A model generated the notes under the pieces. That model made no database searches and was not told where the DNA came from. It saw only the letters and a program-made list of their open reading frames with translations. Of a stretch of DNA of 64,000 bases, positions 32,989 to 42,224 are shown piece after piece. Location: contig PEAD01000010.1 of the NCBI GenBank assembly GCA_002753335.1, positions 1 to 64,000 on the forward strand. The letters are read 5' to 3'. This DNA is from Nitrospirae bacterium MYbin3 (GTDB lineage Bacteria; Nitrospirota; Thermodesulfovibrionia; Thermodesulfovibrionales; Dissulfurispiraceae). Numbering within the stretch: position 1 is the first letter of the stretch; each line of letters begins with the position of its first letter. Position numbers and translations under genes: made by a program.

Positions 32989-34256
32989 TCGGTATAAAAC
33001 CGCACCTTGTCTATCCATATTGTCCCCTTGACCGGAGGATTATTTTCAGAATACGCTCCGATACTGAACGCCTCTACTCTGCTCAAGTCAATTATCTGCT
33101 TGCCTGCTTTTGCGCCGAATTTTGTTGCGCCGCCCTTTACCCATCCACGGCCTATAAAGATGTCTTCAAACGAAACTCTCACAAGCTTCCAGTCTGTTTC
33201 TGTTTCGAATAAAGCCACCCAAGCATCAATAGTATTGGGATCATCCCTATCTGAAATAAGAATTCTTAAATGTCCTATAACCTGAGGCTCTGCCTTAACA
33301 TAAAACTCTATTCCCGAAAACATCGAGAGGTCACGTTTCTTCATGTTTTCGATGCGGGCAAGCATGTCTTTAGGCGAACCTGTAAAGTCAAAATCCATGC
33401 GCATAGATTGCTTTGAATTATCCGCACCCTTGGCCTTATCTGTTTTAATTACAAATACCCCTTTGGCTTTATATCCTATGCTCCAAGCAGGGGTAAGCGT
33501 ACTCCCCTCAAAATCTTCGTTCAGGCTGGTTGCATCGCGAAGCTCGTTCGGTTTAAACAAAGGGGTCTTCATCGTTACCGCTGCTACAGCCTCGCCTGTT
33601 CTCACATTCACAAGCCTCAGGTTAATGTCCCATACTCCGCTGATCTCGGCAAGCGTTCCGGTAAGGATTAGATCGGCCGTTATCAGATTGCCAATAATTT
33701 TTTCGGGCGTTTCTTTCGTCAGACCGCTCAGGCTCAGCTGAAGCTCGTTAATCACCGACTTCAGCTTGGACCTTTCCACTATTGTGAACTGGCCCGAATC
33801 TATCAGCAAGGAGGTCAAGCCTTCCAGCGTAACCCTGCCTGCCGCTTTTTCGCGTCCCCTTATCACCTCAAAATCAACCACAGCAAGCGTTTTCTTGGGT
33901 ATCTTCAGTTTGACAGAAGAATTTGCTGCAAACACTGCAGGAGCAGCAAGTGTTATCACGACATTAGAGCCGCGCACCTCTTTGACCGTGCCGGCAATAT
34001 TATTGACCTCGGTTTTTATGCCTTCGATAAAAACAGATCTATTAACAACCTGCTGCGCCAACTCGCTTACAGGGTTATCTGTGGACTTCTGAATATCCGG
34101 CATTTTTATAGAAACAGTCACATCATTTCCGGACACGGTCTGAACAATACCGTCTATGAAAAGAAGCTTTACCGGCTCGGGCGCTCTGTCCGGTTCCTTT
34201 GGTGTTATGCAGGAGCACAACAAAAAAGTGATGATTATTGCTGACAAATTTTTCAT
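32985..34256 (-). CDS. CsgG/FlgO-like lipoprotein with C-terminal carbohydrate-binding-like domain
   Basis: 423 aa. The N terminus has a hydrophobic segment ending in the lipobox LLCSC (Cys16), so it is a lipoprotein. Residues about 20-125 form a beta-rich section. About 125-235 shows the CsgG-like pattern (KTLAVVDFEVIRG, GLTSLLIDSGQFTIVERSKL, ADLILTGTLAEISGVWDINLRLVNVRTGEAV). The last 170 residues form a beta-sandwich-like region like CBM11/CIA30 domains (DLSMFSGIEFYVKAE...IWIDKVRFY). The likely site is the periplasmic face of the outer membrane. lolA lies upstream by 35 nt. No curli genes are near. Confidence 0.8.
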   Translation of the reverse strand: MKNLSAIIITFLLCSCITPKEPDRAPEPVKLLFIDGIVQTVSGNDVTVSIKMPDIQKSTDNPVSELAQQVVNRSVFIEGIKTEVNNIAGTVKEVRGSNVVITLAAPAVFAANSSVKLKIPKKTLAVVDFEVIRGREKAAGRVTLEGLTSLLIDSGQFTIVERSKLKSVINELQLSLSGLTKETPEKIIGNLITADLILTGTLAEISGVWDINLRLVNVRTGEAVAAVTMKTPLFKPNELRDATSLNEDFEGSTLTPAWSIGYKAKGVFVIKTDKAKGADNSKQSMRMDFDFTGSPKDMLARIENMKKRDLSMFSGIEFYVKAEPQVIGHLRILISDRDDPNTIDAWVALFETETDWKLVRVSFEDIFIGRGWVKGGATKFGAKAGKQIIDLSRVEAFSIGAYSENNPPVKGTIWIDKVRFYTD

Positions 34257-34291
34257 CTTGCCCCTCTATAATATTATTTCAGCACCGTCAA

Positions 34292-34915
34292 CTATCGGGT
34301 TATTATGTTTACGTCTTCCGTCGGAGAAAAATCAAAAACCCGGTCTTTGATGCCGGAGTTAATTGTTACATCGTCAAGCTTTATATCGGTTTTGTTTGAG
34401 CGTGTATCGGTGATAACCAACCCTTCTATCGGGAACTCACCATCTCCTGTCAAAAGTTCTATAGACAAAATAGCGCCCATCTGCTTCTTCGGTTTAAGCA
34501 GAAACCTGCGCTCTCCTGTTTGAGAAACTTCAAACTCTTTTCTTATATCTCCCAACCCTGCCAATAAAGCTATCGGTGCCTGTCCGTAGGTGGTCTTGTC
34601 AAACCTGCCTTTTAAGGCCTGCTTCTCGTTCTTCAGGTAGATGATAATGTCATCGCCGTTTATAAAAACGGTCTGGGGATTCTTGCCCCTGTAATCCCAT
34701 TTCATCTTTTTAGCCTTCAGATAGAAAAAGCCTTTGTATGAATCGGTCCTCTTAAAATCTTTTATAAAGCTCTTCTGCACAAAGCCGCCTTTGATATCAG
34801 CAATTCCCGAATAGGCCTTTTGTATTTTTTCTATGGCATCATCAGTCTCAGCGGCAAAAGAAAAAACTGACATGAAGCAAACGGACAGAAAAGCGCTGAG
34901 AAAACATTTTTTCAT
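34292..34915 (-). CDS. lolA: Outer-membrane lipoprotein carrier LolA
   Basis: 207 aa with an N-terminal signal peptide (about 21 residues, cut near SFAAE). The LolA half-barrel is shown by DIKGGFVQKSF, GFFYLKAKKMKWDYRGKNPQ and a late LELxITDTRSNKT-like stretch (LVITDTRSNKTDIKLDDV). LolA carries lipoproteins across the periplasm to LolB. The gene precedes the CsgG-like lipoprotein gene in the same direction with a 35-nt gap. This is one of the signs of a diderm cell. Confidence 0.88.
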   Translation of the reverse strand: MKKCFLSAFLSVCFMSVFSFAAETDDAIEKIQKAYSGIADIKGGFVQKSFIKDFKRTDSYKGFFYLKAKKMKWDYRGKNPQTVFINGDDIIIYLKNEKQALKGRFDKTTYGQAPIALLAGLGDIRKEFEVSQTGERRFLLKPKKQMGAILSIELLTGDGEFPIEGLVITDTRSNKTDIKLDDVTINSGIKDRVFDFSPTEDVNIITR

Positions 34916-34964
34916 TACTTATTATACGCTTTTCAATACGTTGCCACCAATAGGTTTTGCAATT

Positions 34965-35399
34965 TTATCTGAAAGTCTTGTGGCATGAAACACAGGCCGC
35001 AAGGAGTTTCTGTGTCAGCGTAGTCATACGTTTTGTGTCGTTTTCTTCGGCAGCATGCGCCAGCAATTCAAGATTATGATGGAACTGTTTGTCCATCTTC
35101 ACAAACTCCTTTACGCGGTGGGCGTTCTTAGGTATTTTTACTGTGCCATGATGCACTCCCTCATGGGTCTTTTCCATTGTGCCGTGCATAGAGTGAAGCG
35201 CCTTGTGCACCCGCTCCCCATTCCCGACAGCAACGGCAGAAACAACCTCCCTGAAAACTCCGTCCAGTATCATCATCTCTTCGATAAGCGGATTCGCCCC
35301 TGAAACGATCGACTTATGCGCATGATTCTCAGCAACAGCTATTGCCGCTATCAGCATGATAATAGCCGTAAACATACTTACAACTTTCTTCCTGTCCAT
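34965..35399 (-). CDS. Cytochrome c'-like haem protein
   Basis: 144 aa with a signal peptide (about 23 residues ending ...AVAEN). The mature part is helical and His-rich and ends with one haem site ACVSCHKTFR. The C-terminal CxxCH and helical-bundle pattern resemble cytochrome c'/c-556 proteins. AGGAGG lies just before the ATG. It lies downstream of the CopD/cytochrome b5-like membrane protein in the same direction (50-nt gap), so both could act in one electron-transfer or gas-binding path. Confidence 0.8.
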   Translation of the reverse strand: MDRKKVVSMFTAIIMLIAAIAVAENHAHKSIVSGANPLIEEMMILDGVFREVVSAVAVGNGERVHKALHSMHGTMEKTHEGVHHGTVKIPKNAHRVKEFVKMDKQFHHNLELLAHAAEENDTKRMTTLTQKLLAACVSCHKTFR

Positions 35400-35448
35400 A
35401 ACTCTCCTCCTATTTTTAAATTAAATACAAAATACGCACCATTGAATT

Positions 35449-36354
35449 CTACCACCATCTCCAAAGAGATATAACAAACACTATAAGGAACACAAAAATC
35501 AGGTTCATGTATGCAAAGAAATAAAATAACTTCATCGGCACAGGCCTTTCGCTCTTGTCTGTCTGGAGGAGTTTGCCGATTACAGGCATTTTCAGAACTC
35601 TGTCCTCACCATGAGGCGCCTGCTTTAAAATATCTGTGAGGTCATGACCGGCAGCATGCTTTGCCATATGCGAGCCGCTCTTCCAAAGCTTGCTGCCCGC
35701 AACATCATAAATAATCCCGTTGTACGCGATATAGGCAGGACGGCCATCCTTGCCGTCGCAATGGGAAAGTTGTTCATGGTTAAGGTCCTGCTTGCAGTTC
35801 TTGATATCGCATTGCATTTTTCTTCTAAGCCTGGGGCCTATAACGAAAGTTACGAAGATAGCGGTCGAAACCATTACCATAAAGAGTGCTATCTTTATGG
35901 TCAGCAAAATCCCAAATCTTGTGTGAAAAAGCATGTCCCAGCTTGGAACTCTCGCGAGTGATAAAAGTGTTCCGGTTATTGTCATTATAAAAATTGAAAG
36001 CCAGCCCAGCATGAGTTCTCCCTTCGGAAGCCCGCCTGCAGCATATGCTGGCTTAAGGAGAATATGAACGTAAAGAATTGTGCCGAACCACATTATCGCG
36101 GTTATTGTGTGAATGTAGCCGATGATAAACCTTACTATTTTCTGAGTCTGCGTAAGCGGCCTGAAATGTCCTTTTATGCGTAGATCGTCTCTGAAAGCCT
36201 CTCCTGCAGCTGTCAGCTTGCCTCCGCCGACAGCCTCTACATGACATTCGCCGCAGTTCTTTCCGGTCTGCCCCGCATACTCCTGTGTGCAAAAACCTTC
36301 GGATAAAAAGACAAGCGGCAGAAAAAAAATGACTATAGCTAAAGCTGTTTTCAT
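35449..36354 (-). CDS. Membrane haem protein: c-haem motif, CopD-like core, cytochrome b5-like domain
   Basis: 301 aa from ATG 36354, which has GGGAGG 4 nt upstream; the longer frame to 36405 lacks such a site. A signal or anchor (1-22) is followed by a c-type haem site CGECH (34-38), three or four membrane helices with histidines (YIHTITAIMWFGTILYVHILL) like CopD/DUF4405 proteins, then a soluble domain with the cytochrome b5-like pattern (YIAYNGIIYDVAGSKLW, HMAKHAAGHDLT), and a final membrane helix. This could link a c-type haem on one side of the membrane to a b-type haem on the other. Confidence 0.78.
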   Translation of the reverse strand: MKTALAIVIFFLPLVFLSEGFCTQEYAGQTGKNCGECHVEAVGGGKLTAAGEAFRDDLRIKGHFRPLTQTQKIVRFIIGYIHTITAIMWFGTILYVHILLKPAYAAGGLPKGELMLGWLSIFIMTITGTLLSLARVPSWDMLFHTRFGILLTIKIALFMVMVSTAIFVTFVIGPRLRRKMQCDIKNCKQDLNHEQLSHCDGKDGRPAYIAYNGIIYDVAGSKLWKSGSHMAKHAAGHDLTDILKQAPHGEDRVLKMPVIGKLLQTDKSERPVPMKLFYFFAYMNLIFVFLIVFVISLWRWW

Positions 36355-36656
36355 AAACCTCCCTGAACACCGTCTATCCATTTTAGTCCCTGCCGTCGCT
36401 CTCAAATGATCTGGGATTAAACATCAGTTCTCCCTAATTTCTGGATTTCATTTTTGGCCCTGTTAGCAGCAAAAAAGCTGAAGACCAAAGTCAGAGAGAT
36501 TTCGAATCCTAATCTTATTTTAGAAGAACCGGGCACTAAACAACATGATAAGAATCATATTACAACTGCAGCATTATCCCAGACGTTTCCTGAACCTCAA
36601 AGAGCTGACGGTTATAACCGATAGTCCCAGCGTGGACACCGGCCTCGGTTTCTTTA

Positions 36657-36686
36657 TTGACCCCCATATTTTTTTAGTGGTAATCT
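36657..36686 (+). promoter_or_regulatory. Putative promoter of the TAXI-corA pair
   Basis: TTGACC (36657-36662), 18 bp, TAATCT (36681-36686). The ATG at 36693 lies 6 nt after the -10 box and has no ribosome-binding site. The rest of the 36355-36692 region holds a CGGTTATAACCG palindrome (36609-36620) and no convincing gene. Confidence 0.45.
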
Positions 36687-36692
36687 AGTCAA

Positions 36693-38060
36693 ATGTTCCT
36701 GGCTTCAATAAAAAAAGTGCTTGCTCCAAGTCTGGGACGAATAAAGATAATAGTCGCAGAAACCTTCGGACTTGGTCCCGCAATGGCGCTCAGTGCAATG
36801 ATTTTCATCTTGCTAGTAGTAATTGGTGCAACTTTCTTGTTTATTTATTCGGCTCCGCCCGATACTATCATAATCACCAGCGGGGACGATGACACCCGCT
36901 TTCTTAAAAATGCAGAGAAGTATCAGAAGATACTTGCTCGAAACAAAGTAAAGCTTACAATCCTTAAATCCGAGGGCTCACTGGAAAATCTTAAACGCTT
37001 GGCAGATCCTTCATTTCGCGTTGATGTCGGTTTTGTTCAAACAGGAGTGGCAAAAAAACAAAATATTGACAAGCTGCTCTCGCTCGGAAGCATTTCCTAT
37101 GAACCACTTTACATATTCTATCGAAGCACCAAACCTCTGGAACGGCTTTCCCAATTTAACGGCAAGCGGGTTGCAATTGGCGAAGATGGCACCGGAACAC
37201 ATGTGCTGGCATTGGAACTCCTTGCAAAAAACGGCATCAACCCTGGTGACAAGACCGAACTGCTCGAAATGGATGATGAAGATGCAGAAAAATCACTTCT
37301 GGAAGGCAAGATTGACGCCGTATTTATGATGAGCGATTCCGCATCTTCACAGACCATACGAGAGCTGCTGCGCACGCCAGGAATAAGGCTTTTCGATTTC
37401 TCCCAAGCTGATGCCTATTCCCGCCGTATCGGCTATTTGAACAAAATAGTGCTTCCGATGGGCTCCATTGATTTCGGTAAAAATATTCCGGAACATGATG
37501 TCAACCTGATCAGTCCCACAGTTGAACTGATTGCACGCGCTGACCTCCATCCGGCGCTCTCAGATCTTCTGCTGGAGGCGGCAACCGAAGTACACTCCCG
37601 CCAGGGATTAACCCATAAACGCGGTGAGTTTCCGGCAATGCTTGAACATGAATACAGAATCAGCCCCGATGCAGCCCGCTTCTATAAATCGGGCAAAAGT
37701 TTTTTATACAAATATCTTCCCTTTTGGATGGCAAGCCTTATAAATCGAATTCTTGTCATATTTGTACCTATGCTTTTGATATTGATTCCTGGACTTAAAA
37801 GCATTCCGGTGCTCTACAGATGGAGAATGAGATTGCGTCTGCTCCGCTGGTACCGCGCGCTATTAATCCTCGAAGAAGATTTAGCCGCTCCAGTACCAAT
37901 TGAGACGCACAATGAATTGCTGGAACGCCTCAACCGCATAGAGGAAACCGTCAACAAATTAAAGGTACCCGCATCGTTTGCTGACCAATTCTTTACACTG
38001 CGCAGTTATATGGGCATGGTACGAGAGCGTCTTATGCGCAAGACAGGCCTGCAAAATTAA
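36693..38060 (+). CDS. Membrane-anchored TAXI-type solute-binding protein
   Basis: 455 aa. A membrane helix at about 30-52 anchors the chain. Residues 55-330 match the TAXI family of TRAP-type binding proteins (IIITSGDDDTRFLKNA, FVQTGVAKKQNIDKLLSLGSI, GKRVAIGEDGTGTH, AVFMMSDSAS). A second membrane helix lies near 350-375, followed by a charged helical tail likely to coil. No DctQ/DctM permease gene is adjacent; corA follows 8 nt later. The double anchoring and lack of a permease suggest a sensory or regulatory use of the binding fold. Confidence 0.85.
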   Translation: MFLASIKKVLAPSLGRIKIIVAETFGLGPAMALSAMIFILLVVIGATFLFIYSAPPDTIIITSGDDDTRFLKNAEKYQKILARNKVKLTILKSEGSLENLKRLADPSFRVDVGFVQTGVAKKQNIDKLLSLGSISYEPLYIFYRSTKPLERLSQFNGKRVAIGEDGTGTHVLALELLAKNGINPGDKTELLEMDDEDAEKSLLEGKIDAVFMMSDSASSQTIRELLRTPGIRLFDFSQADAYSRRIGYLNKIVLPMGSIDFGKNIPEHDVNLISPTVELIARADLHPALSDLLLEAATEVHSRQGLTHKRGEFPAMLEHEYRISPDAARFYKSGKSFLYKYLPFWMASLINRILVIFVPMLLILIPGLKSIPVLYRWRMRLRLLRWYRALLILEEDLAAPVPIETHNELLERLNRIEETVNKLKVPASFADQFFTLRSYMGMVRERLMRKTGLQN

Positions 38061-38068
38061 AATCTTTT

Positions 38069-39136
38069 ATGAAACGACTTGCATATAAGCGATCTAAAAA
38101 ATCAGGTCTTCCACCTGGTTCAACTGTTCATATAGGCGAGAAAAAATCCGATGTCGTCAAAATTGCGGTGATAGATTATGACGAAAATGGTGTTCAGGAA
38201 AAAGCGGTTCAGAGAATCGAAGAATGTTTTGCATTTAGAGATCGACAATCCATCACATGGATCAACATTGAAGGGGTACACGATACCGATATTATTACAA
38301 AGCTTGGGGAGTATTACGGTTTTCATCCCCTTATGCTCGAAGACATCGCAAACACTCAGCAGCGGCCTAAGATGGATGATTATGCTGAGTACCTTTATAT
38401 AGTTTTAAAAATGATATTCAAGAGCAGCTTAAATGATATTGTAAAGACCGAGCAAGTGAGTTTTATTACCGGCTTAAACTTTGTCATCTCTTTTCAAGAA
38501 GGGGTTGAGGGCGATGTGTTTGAGCCTCTGAGGGAGGCAATACGTAACAACAAGAACCGTTTTCGAGTGATGGGGGCTGACTATCTTCTTTACTCGCTCA
38601 TTGATGCAATTGTTGATAGTTATTTCGGAGTTCTCGAAAATATGGGAGAGGAGATAGAAACTGTCGAGGATGTGCTAATTCTGAATCCTGAGTCTCAAAC
38701 ACTGGAGACCATTCACAGACTGAAACGCGAACTGATTACTCTGAGAAAAGCTGTTTGGCCTCTCCGAGAACTGATAAACAAACTACAGAGAAATGAAACG
38801 TCCATAATAAAGGATCATACAAAAGTATATCTTCGTGATGTTTATGATCACACCATCCAGATAATCGACACTGTGGAGACCTACCGAGATATGGTGTCGG
38901 GAATGATAGATATTTATCTGTCAAGCGCCAGCAATCGTATGAATGCGATAATGAAGGTGCTGAAAATCATAGCGACAATTTTTATGCCGCTGACCTTTCT
39001 TGCAGGAGTGTACGGCATGAATTTTAAGCACATGCCGGAATACGAATGGCAATACGGATATCCTCTTTTATGGCTTTTCATGATCGCGATAAGCGGCGCA
39101 ATGCTGTATTTTTTCAGAAGAAAGAAATGGATTTAA
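38069..39136 (+). CDS. corA: CorA-type magnesium/cobalt transporter
   Basis: 355 aa. A large N-terminal cytosolic alpha/beta part (WINIEGVHDTDIITKLGEYYGFHPLMLEDI) is followed by a long stalk helix and two C-terminal membrane helices with the diagnostic YGMNF motif and a Met/Pro-containing periplasmic loop (HMPEYEW). It forms a pentamer and moves Mg2+ (also Co2+ and Ni2+). It is likely cotranscribed with the TAXI protein 8 nt upstream. Confidence 0.95.
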   Translation: MKRLAYKRSKKSGLPPGSTVHIGEKKSDVVKIAVIDYDENGVQEKAVQRIEECFAFRDRQSITWINIEGVHDTDIITKLGEYYGFHPLMLEDIANTQQRPKMDDYAEYLYIVLKMIFKSSLNDIVKTEQVSFITGLNFVISFQEGVEGDVFEPLREAIRNNKNRFRVMGADYLLYSLIDAIVDSYFGVLENMGEEIETVEDVLILNPESQTLETIHRLKRELITLRKAVWPLRELINKLQRNETSIIKDHTKVYLRDVYDHTIQIIDTVETYRDMVSGMIDIYLSSASNRMNAIMKVLKIIATIFMPLTFLAGVYGMNFKHMPEYEWQYGYPLLWLFMIAISGAMLYFFRRKKWI

Positions 39137-39221
39137 AAAGACAATAATCTTAAACAGCGGGAACAGACGCACCTGAAAAAAGAACAATGGATAAGGGAAA
39201 CGAGAAAACGAGAATTTTATT

Positions 39222-39250
39222 TTGACAGAATTTTTACATAGTGGTAGTAT
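39222..39250 (+). promoter_or_regulatory. Promoter of small lipoprotein gene
   Basis: TTGACA (39222-39227), exactly 17 bp, TAGTAT (39245-39250). The ATG at 39293 follows 42 nt later with GGAGG at 39281-39285. Confidence 0.75.
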
Positions 39251-39292
39251 TTAGCACCGTATCAGTATTAACAAAAATGGAGGTTATGTTTT

Positions 39293-39649
39293 ATGAAAAA
39301 TTTGCGCATTATTGTTCCTTGTATTGCTGTGTTACTGTTTGGCTGTTCTACTCCAAATCAAATGAGGGAGAAAACTCCGGATATGGAAGTCACGAGCAGC
39401 AAGCCTGCTCAGAAAGTTGCTGCTTGTATTGCTAACCGTTGGGAGAATTTGGGCGTTATGGGGTCCACGATCCCCGTCAATATGAAGCCGACAGAAGATG
39501 GTTATTCTGTGTCATGGTATAACACCACTTGGGAAAAAACCAATATTATTGCCGATGTCAAAGAAAACAAAAGCGGATCAGTAACTCGCTTTTATAGGGC
39601 CATTAGTATGACTGAGCGTTTCGAGAAGGCAATTAAGGAGTGCCAGTAA
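39293..39649 (+). CDS. Small lipoprotein, unknown function
   Basis: 118 aa with signal peptide and lipobox LLFGC (Cys18). The mature part has one predicted compact domain with a pair of Cys (AACIANRW and the final KECQ) and several aromatic residues (YSVSWYNTTWEKTN). It stands alone behind a good sigma-70-type promoter. Family not recognised. It could be a periplasmic stress or envelope protein, but nothing in the sequence settles this. Confidence 0.82.
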   Translation: MKNLRIIVPCIAVLLFGCSTPNQMREKTPDMEVTSSKPAQKVAACIANRWENLGVMGSTIPVNMKPTEDGYSVSWYNTTWEKTNIIADVKENKSGSVTRFYRAISMTERFEKAIKECQ

Positions 39650-39718
39650 ATAAAGTACTTTTTAACGTGATCGCGTAAAACGCTCCCCATGAATTCCAGC
39701 GTTCGGTAAAACCTAAAT

Positions 39719-40774
39719 ATGAAATTGCATGATCTGGGTTTTGAAAAATGGTTTGAAACGCACGCCTCCGAGTTGCGCCGGGAGGTAAGTGATATAGCTC
39801 GCGTATCGGCTGTCGATCGTGGCGCATACCTTATAAGAAACGAATCAGGAGAGGTCCCTGCTGAACTAACAGGCAAACTTTCTTACATGATTGAAAGTCC
39901 CGTCGACCTGCCGTGTGTCGGAGATTGGGTGGCGATACAATACTACGACAACGCCATGGCAGCTGTCATCCATGGGGTGTTTCCACGAAAGACGTTATTG
40001 CGGCGCAAAACCGCAGGTGCAAACGTCGAATTCCAAATGATTGCAGCCAACATTGATGCCGCTTTTATTGTTCAGTCATGCCATTTCGATTTTAACCCCA
40101 ATCGTCTGGATCGATATTTGGTCATGGCGGCAGGTGGCGGCGTTGAACCGATAGTAATGCTCACGAAGACGGACTTAATCTCCCAAGACGAGCTGCAGCA
40201 GAAAATTGCGGTCATCAACTCGGCCCATAAAACCAGAATCCTTACAGTCAGCAACCTTACGGGCAGCGGGCTTGACGAGTTGCAGCAAACACTCTGCCCG
40301 GGAAAGACATATTGCCTGCTTGGTTCATCGGGTGTCGGGAAAACAACCATCATCAACCGACTTATTGGTCGGGAAGCATTCGACATAAAGCCGGTCAGCG
40401 GTACGGGAGAAGGCACCCACACGACTTCGCGCCGGCAGCTTATCGTTCTCAGCCAAGGGGCTATGCTGATCGATACGCCCGGCATGCGTGAGCTTGCCCT
40501 TGTCGGCACTGGCGACGGGCTGAATGCTGGCTTCGAAGATCTTGTCAGGCTATCGGTAAAATGCCGTTATGCTAATTGTAGCCACGAGCACGAGCCAGGC
40601 TGTGCTGTCCGAGCTGCAGTGGAAAGTGGTGAATTGAGTAAAGATCGATATTCCAGTTATATGAAGCTCAGGAAAGAGTCGGAGTATTACGAAATGTCAT
40701 ACCTAGACAAACGGAAGAAGGACAAAGCGTTCGGCCGATTCATTAAATCGTACAAAAAGCAAATGAAAGACTGA
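39719..40774 (+). CDS. rsgA: Ribosome small-subunit GTPase RsgA
   Basis: 351 aa circularly permuted GTPase. An OB-fold (about 30-105) precedes the G domain with order G4 (LTKTD), G1 (LGSSGVGKTTIINRL), G3 (DTPGM), then a C-terminal zinc site with Cys and His (CRYANCSHEHEPGCAV). RsgA acts in late 30S maturation. The surrounding codon use looks slightly more GC-rich than neighbours. It is followed by a strong inverted repeat at 40789-40828. Confidence 0.95.
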   Translation: MKLHDLGFEKWFETHASELRREVSDIARVSAVDRGAYLIRNESGEVPAELTGKLSYMIESPVDLPCVGDWVAIQYYDNAMAAVIHGVFPRKTLLRRKTAGANVEFQMIAANIDAAFIVQSCHFDFNPNRLDRYLVMAAGGGVEPIVMLTKTDLISQDELQQKIAVINSAHKTRILTVSNLTGSGLDELQQTLCPGKTYCLLGSSGVGKTTIINRLIGREAFDIKPVSGTGEGTHTTSRRQLIVLSQGAMLIDTPGMRELALVGTGDGLNAGFEDLVRLSVKCRYANCSHEHEPGCAVRAAVESGELSKDRYSSYMKLRKESEYYEMSYLDKRKKDKAFGRFIKSYKKQMKD

Positions 40775-40788
40775 GATGCAAGTACCGC

Positions 40789-40828
40789 ACGTGCTAATAC
40801 AGCCGACGGCCGCGTCTGATTAGCACGT
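40789..40828 (+). terminator. Inverted repeat after rsgA
   Basis: ACGTGCTAAT...ATTAGCACGT, 10-bp perfect arms around a 20-nt GC-rich centre, starting 15 nt after the rsgA stop. No T run directly follows, so termination could be factor-assisted, or the structure may be a different kind of repeat. Confidence 0.55.
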
Positions 40829-40960
40829 TATCTCACTTTCCTGTAGAAGTTATCTTCAACAATAAAAGCCCTCAACTCAAAAACTTTCTTGGTGTGCTTG
40901 TCAATATTAAAAAGCGAAAGATATAATAAAAGCCTTTAAATTGTAAGCGGAGGTTTTTTT

Positions 40961-42223
40961 ATGATGACTATCACCGAAAAGATACTTGCAGCCCATGCTG
41001 GCAAAGATGAAGTAGTTGCTGGAGAGCTTATAAATGCGAAGGTTGATCTGGTTCTGGCCAATGACATAACCGCCCCGATCTCTATTACTGAATTCGGCAA
41101 GTCCGGCGCAGCAAAAGTATTCGACAAGGACCGCATCGCTCTTATTCCTGACCACTTTACACCACAGAAAGATATTAAGGCTGCGGAACAATGCAAAATG
41201 CTGAGAGAATTCTCAAAAAAGCACCAACTTAGCCTTTATTTTGAGGTTGGTAGAATGGGCATAGAACATGCGCTTTTACCTGAGCAGGGAATTGTTGTGC
41301 CCGGTGACCTTGTGATAGGAGCAGACAGCCATACCTGCACTTACGGTGCACTCGGGGCTTTTGCTACTGGAGTTGGTTCGACAGATGTGGCCGCTGCAAT
41401 GGCTTCAGGGGAATGCTGGTTCAAAGTGCCTGAGTCGATGAAATTCATTTATTACGGAAAACTGAACAAGTGGGCCAGCGGCAAAGACCTGATACTGCAC
41501 ACAATCGGAGATATAGGTGTTGACGGAGCCCTTTACAGGGCGATGGAGTTTGAGGGCGAGGCCATAAGCGGTCTTCCGATGTACGGCAGGCTGACAATGT
41601 GCAATATGGCTATTGAGGCAGGCGGGAAAAACGGACTAATTGTTCCTGATACAATTACCGAAGAATATGTTAAAGGAAGAGCCAAGAGGCCTTATAAATT
41701 CTACTACTCAGACCCAAAAGCATCTTACGTAGAGGTCAAAGAATATGACTGTTCAAAAATTCCCCTGACCGTTTCATGCCCCCATCTGCCTTCAAACACA
41801 AAACCGGCGCAGGAACTTTCCGGCGTAACAGTGGATCAGGTGGTCGTAGGCTCATGCACCAACGGCAGGCTTGAAGATCTGCGCGAGGCGGCTCAGATAC
41901 TTAAAGGCAGAAAGGTAAATCCTAACGTGAGGATGATAATATTCCCTGCAACCCAGTTGATTTACAAACAGGCGATGCATGAAGGGTTGATGGACATATT
42001 CATTGATGCAGAAGCTGTGGTTTCTACACCAACCTGCGGCCCATGCCTCGGCGGACATATGGGCATACTAGCAAAGGGCGAACGCGCTATAGCAACCACA
42101 AACAGAAACTTCGTCGGAAGGATGGGCCATCCCGAAAGCGAGGTATTCCTTTCTAATCCTGCGGTTGCGGCCGCGTCTGCGGTTTTAGGCAGAATAGGCA
42201 CACCTGAAGAGCTGGGGCTTTAG
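40961..42223 (+). CDS. leuC: 3-isopropylmalate dehydratase large subunit (LeuC/HacA type)
   Basis: 420 aa aconitase-superfamily large subunit. Cluster cysteines lie in VVGSCTNGR and in [10 protein letters not shown], and the substrate/cluster block [21 protein letters not shown] is present. This 420-aa form is the bacterial-archaeal LeuC2/HacA type, which isomerises 2-isopropylmalate in leucine synthesis or homocitrate in related pathways. The small subunit LeuD is not adjacent; ridA follows 1 nt later. GCGGAGG precedes the ATG. Confidence 0.93.
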   Translation: MMTITEKILAAHAGKDEVVAGELINAKVDLVLANDITAPISITEFGKSGAAKVFDKDRIALIPDHFTPQKDIKAAEQCKMLREFSKKHQLSLYFEVGRMGIEHALLPEQGIVVPGDLVIGADSHTCTYGALGAFATGVGSTDVAAAMASGECWFKVPESMKFIYYGKLNKWASGKDLILHTIGDIGVDGALYRAMEFEGEAISGLPMYGRLTMCNMAIEAGGKNGLIVPDTITEEYVKGRAKRPYKFYYSDPKASYVEVKEYDCSKIPLTVSCPHLPSNTKPAQELSGVTVDQVVVGSCTNGRLEDLREAAQILKGRKVNPNVRMIIFPATQLIYKQAMHEGLMDIFIDAEAVVSTPTCGPCLGGHMGILAKGERAIATTNRNFVGRMGHPESEVFLSNPAVAAASAVLGRIGTPEELGL

Positions 42224-42224
42224 C

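Noticed and set aside
36609-36620. Perfect palindrome CGGTTATAACCG
   Set aside because: Short and isolated, with no matching copy at a promoter; kept only as a note within the promoter entry.
36418-36624. Open stretch without a start codon upstream of the TAXI gene
   Set aside because: It has no ATG, GTG or TTG with a ribosome-binding site and no recognisable motif, so it is more likely chance than a gene remnant.
40961-42223. Homoaconitase or aconitase instead of LeuC
   Set aside because: Length of 420 aa and the motif set fit the LeuC/HacA group; aconitases are much longer. The exact substrate within this group cannot be told, so LeuC is the working call.
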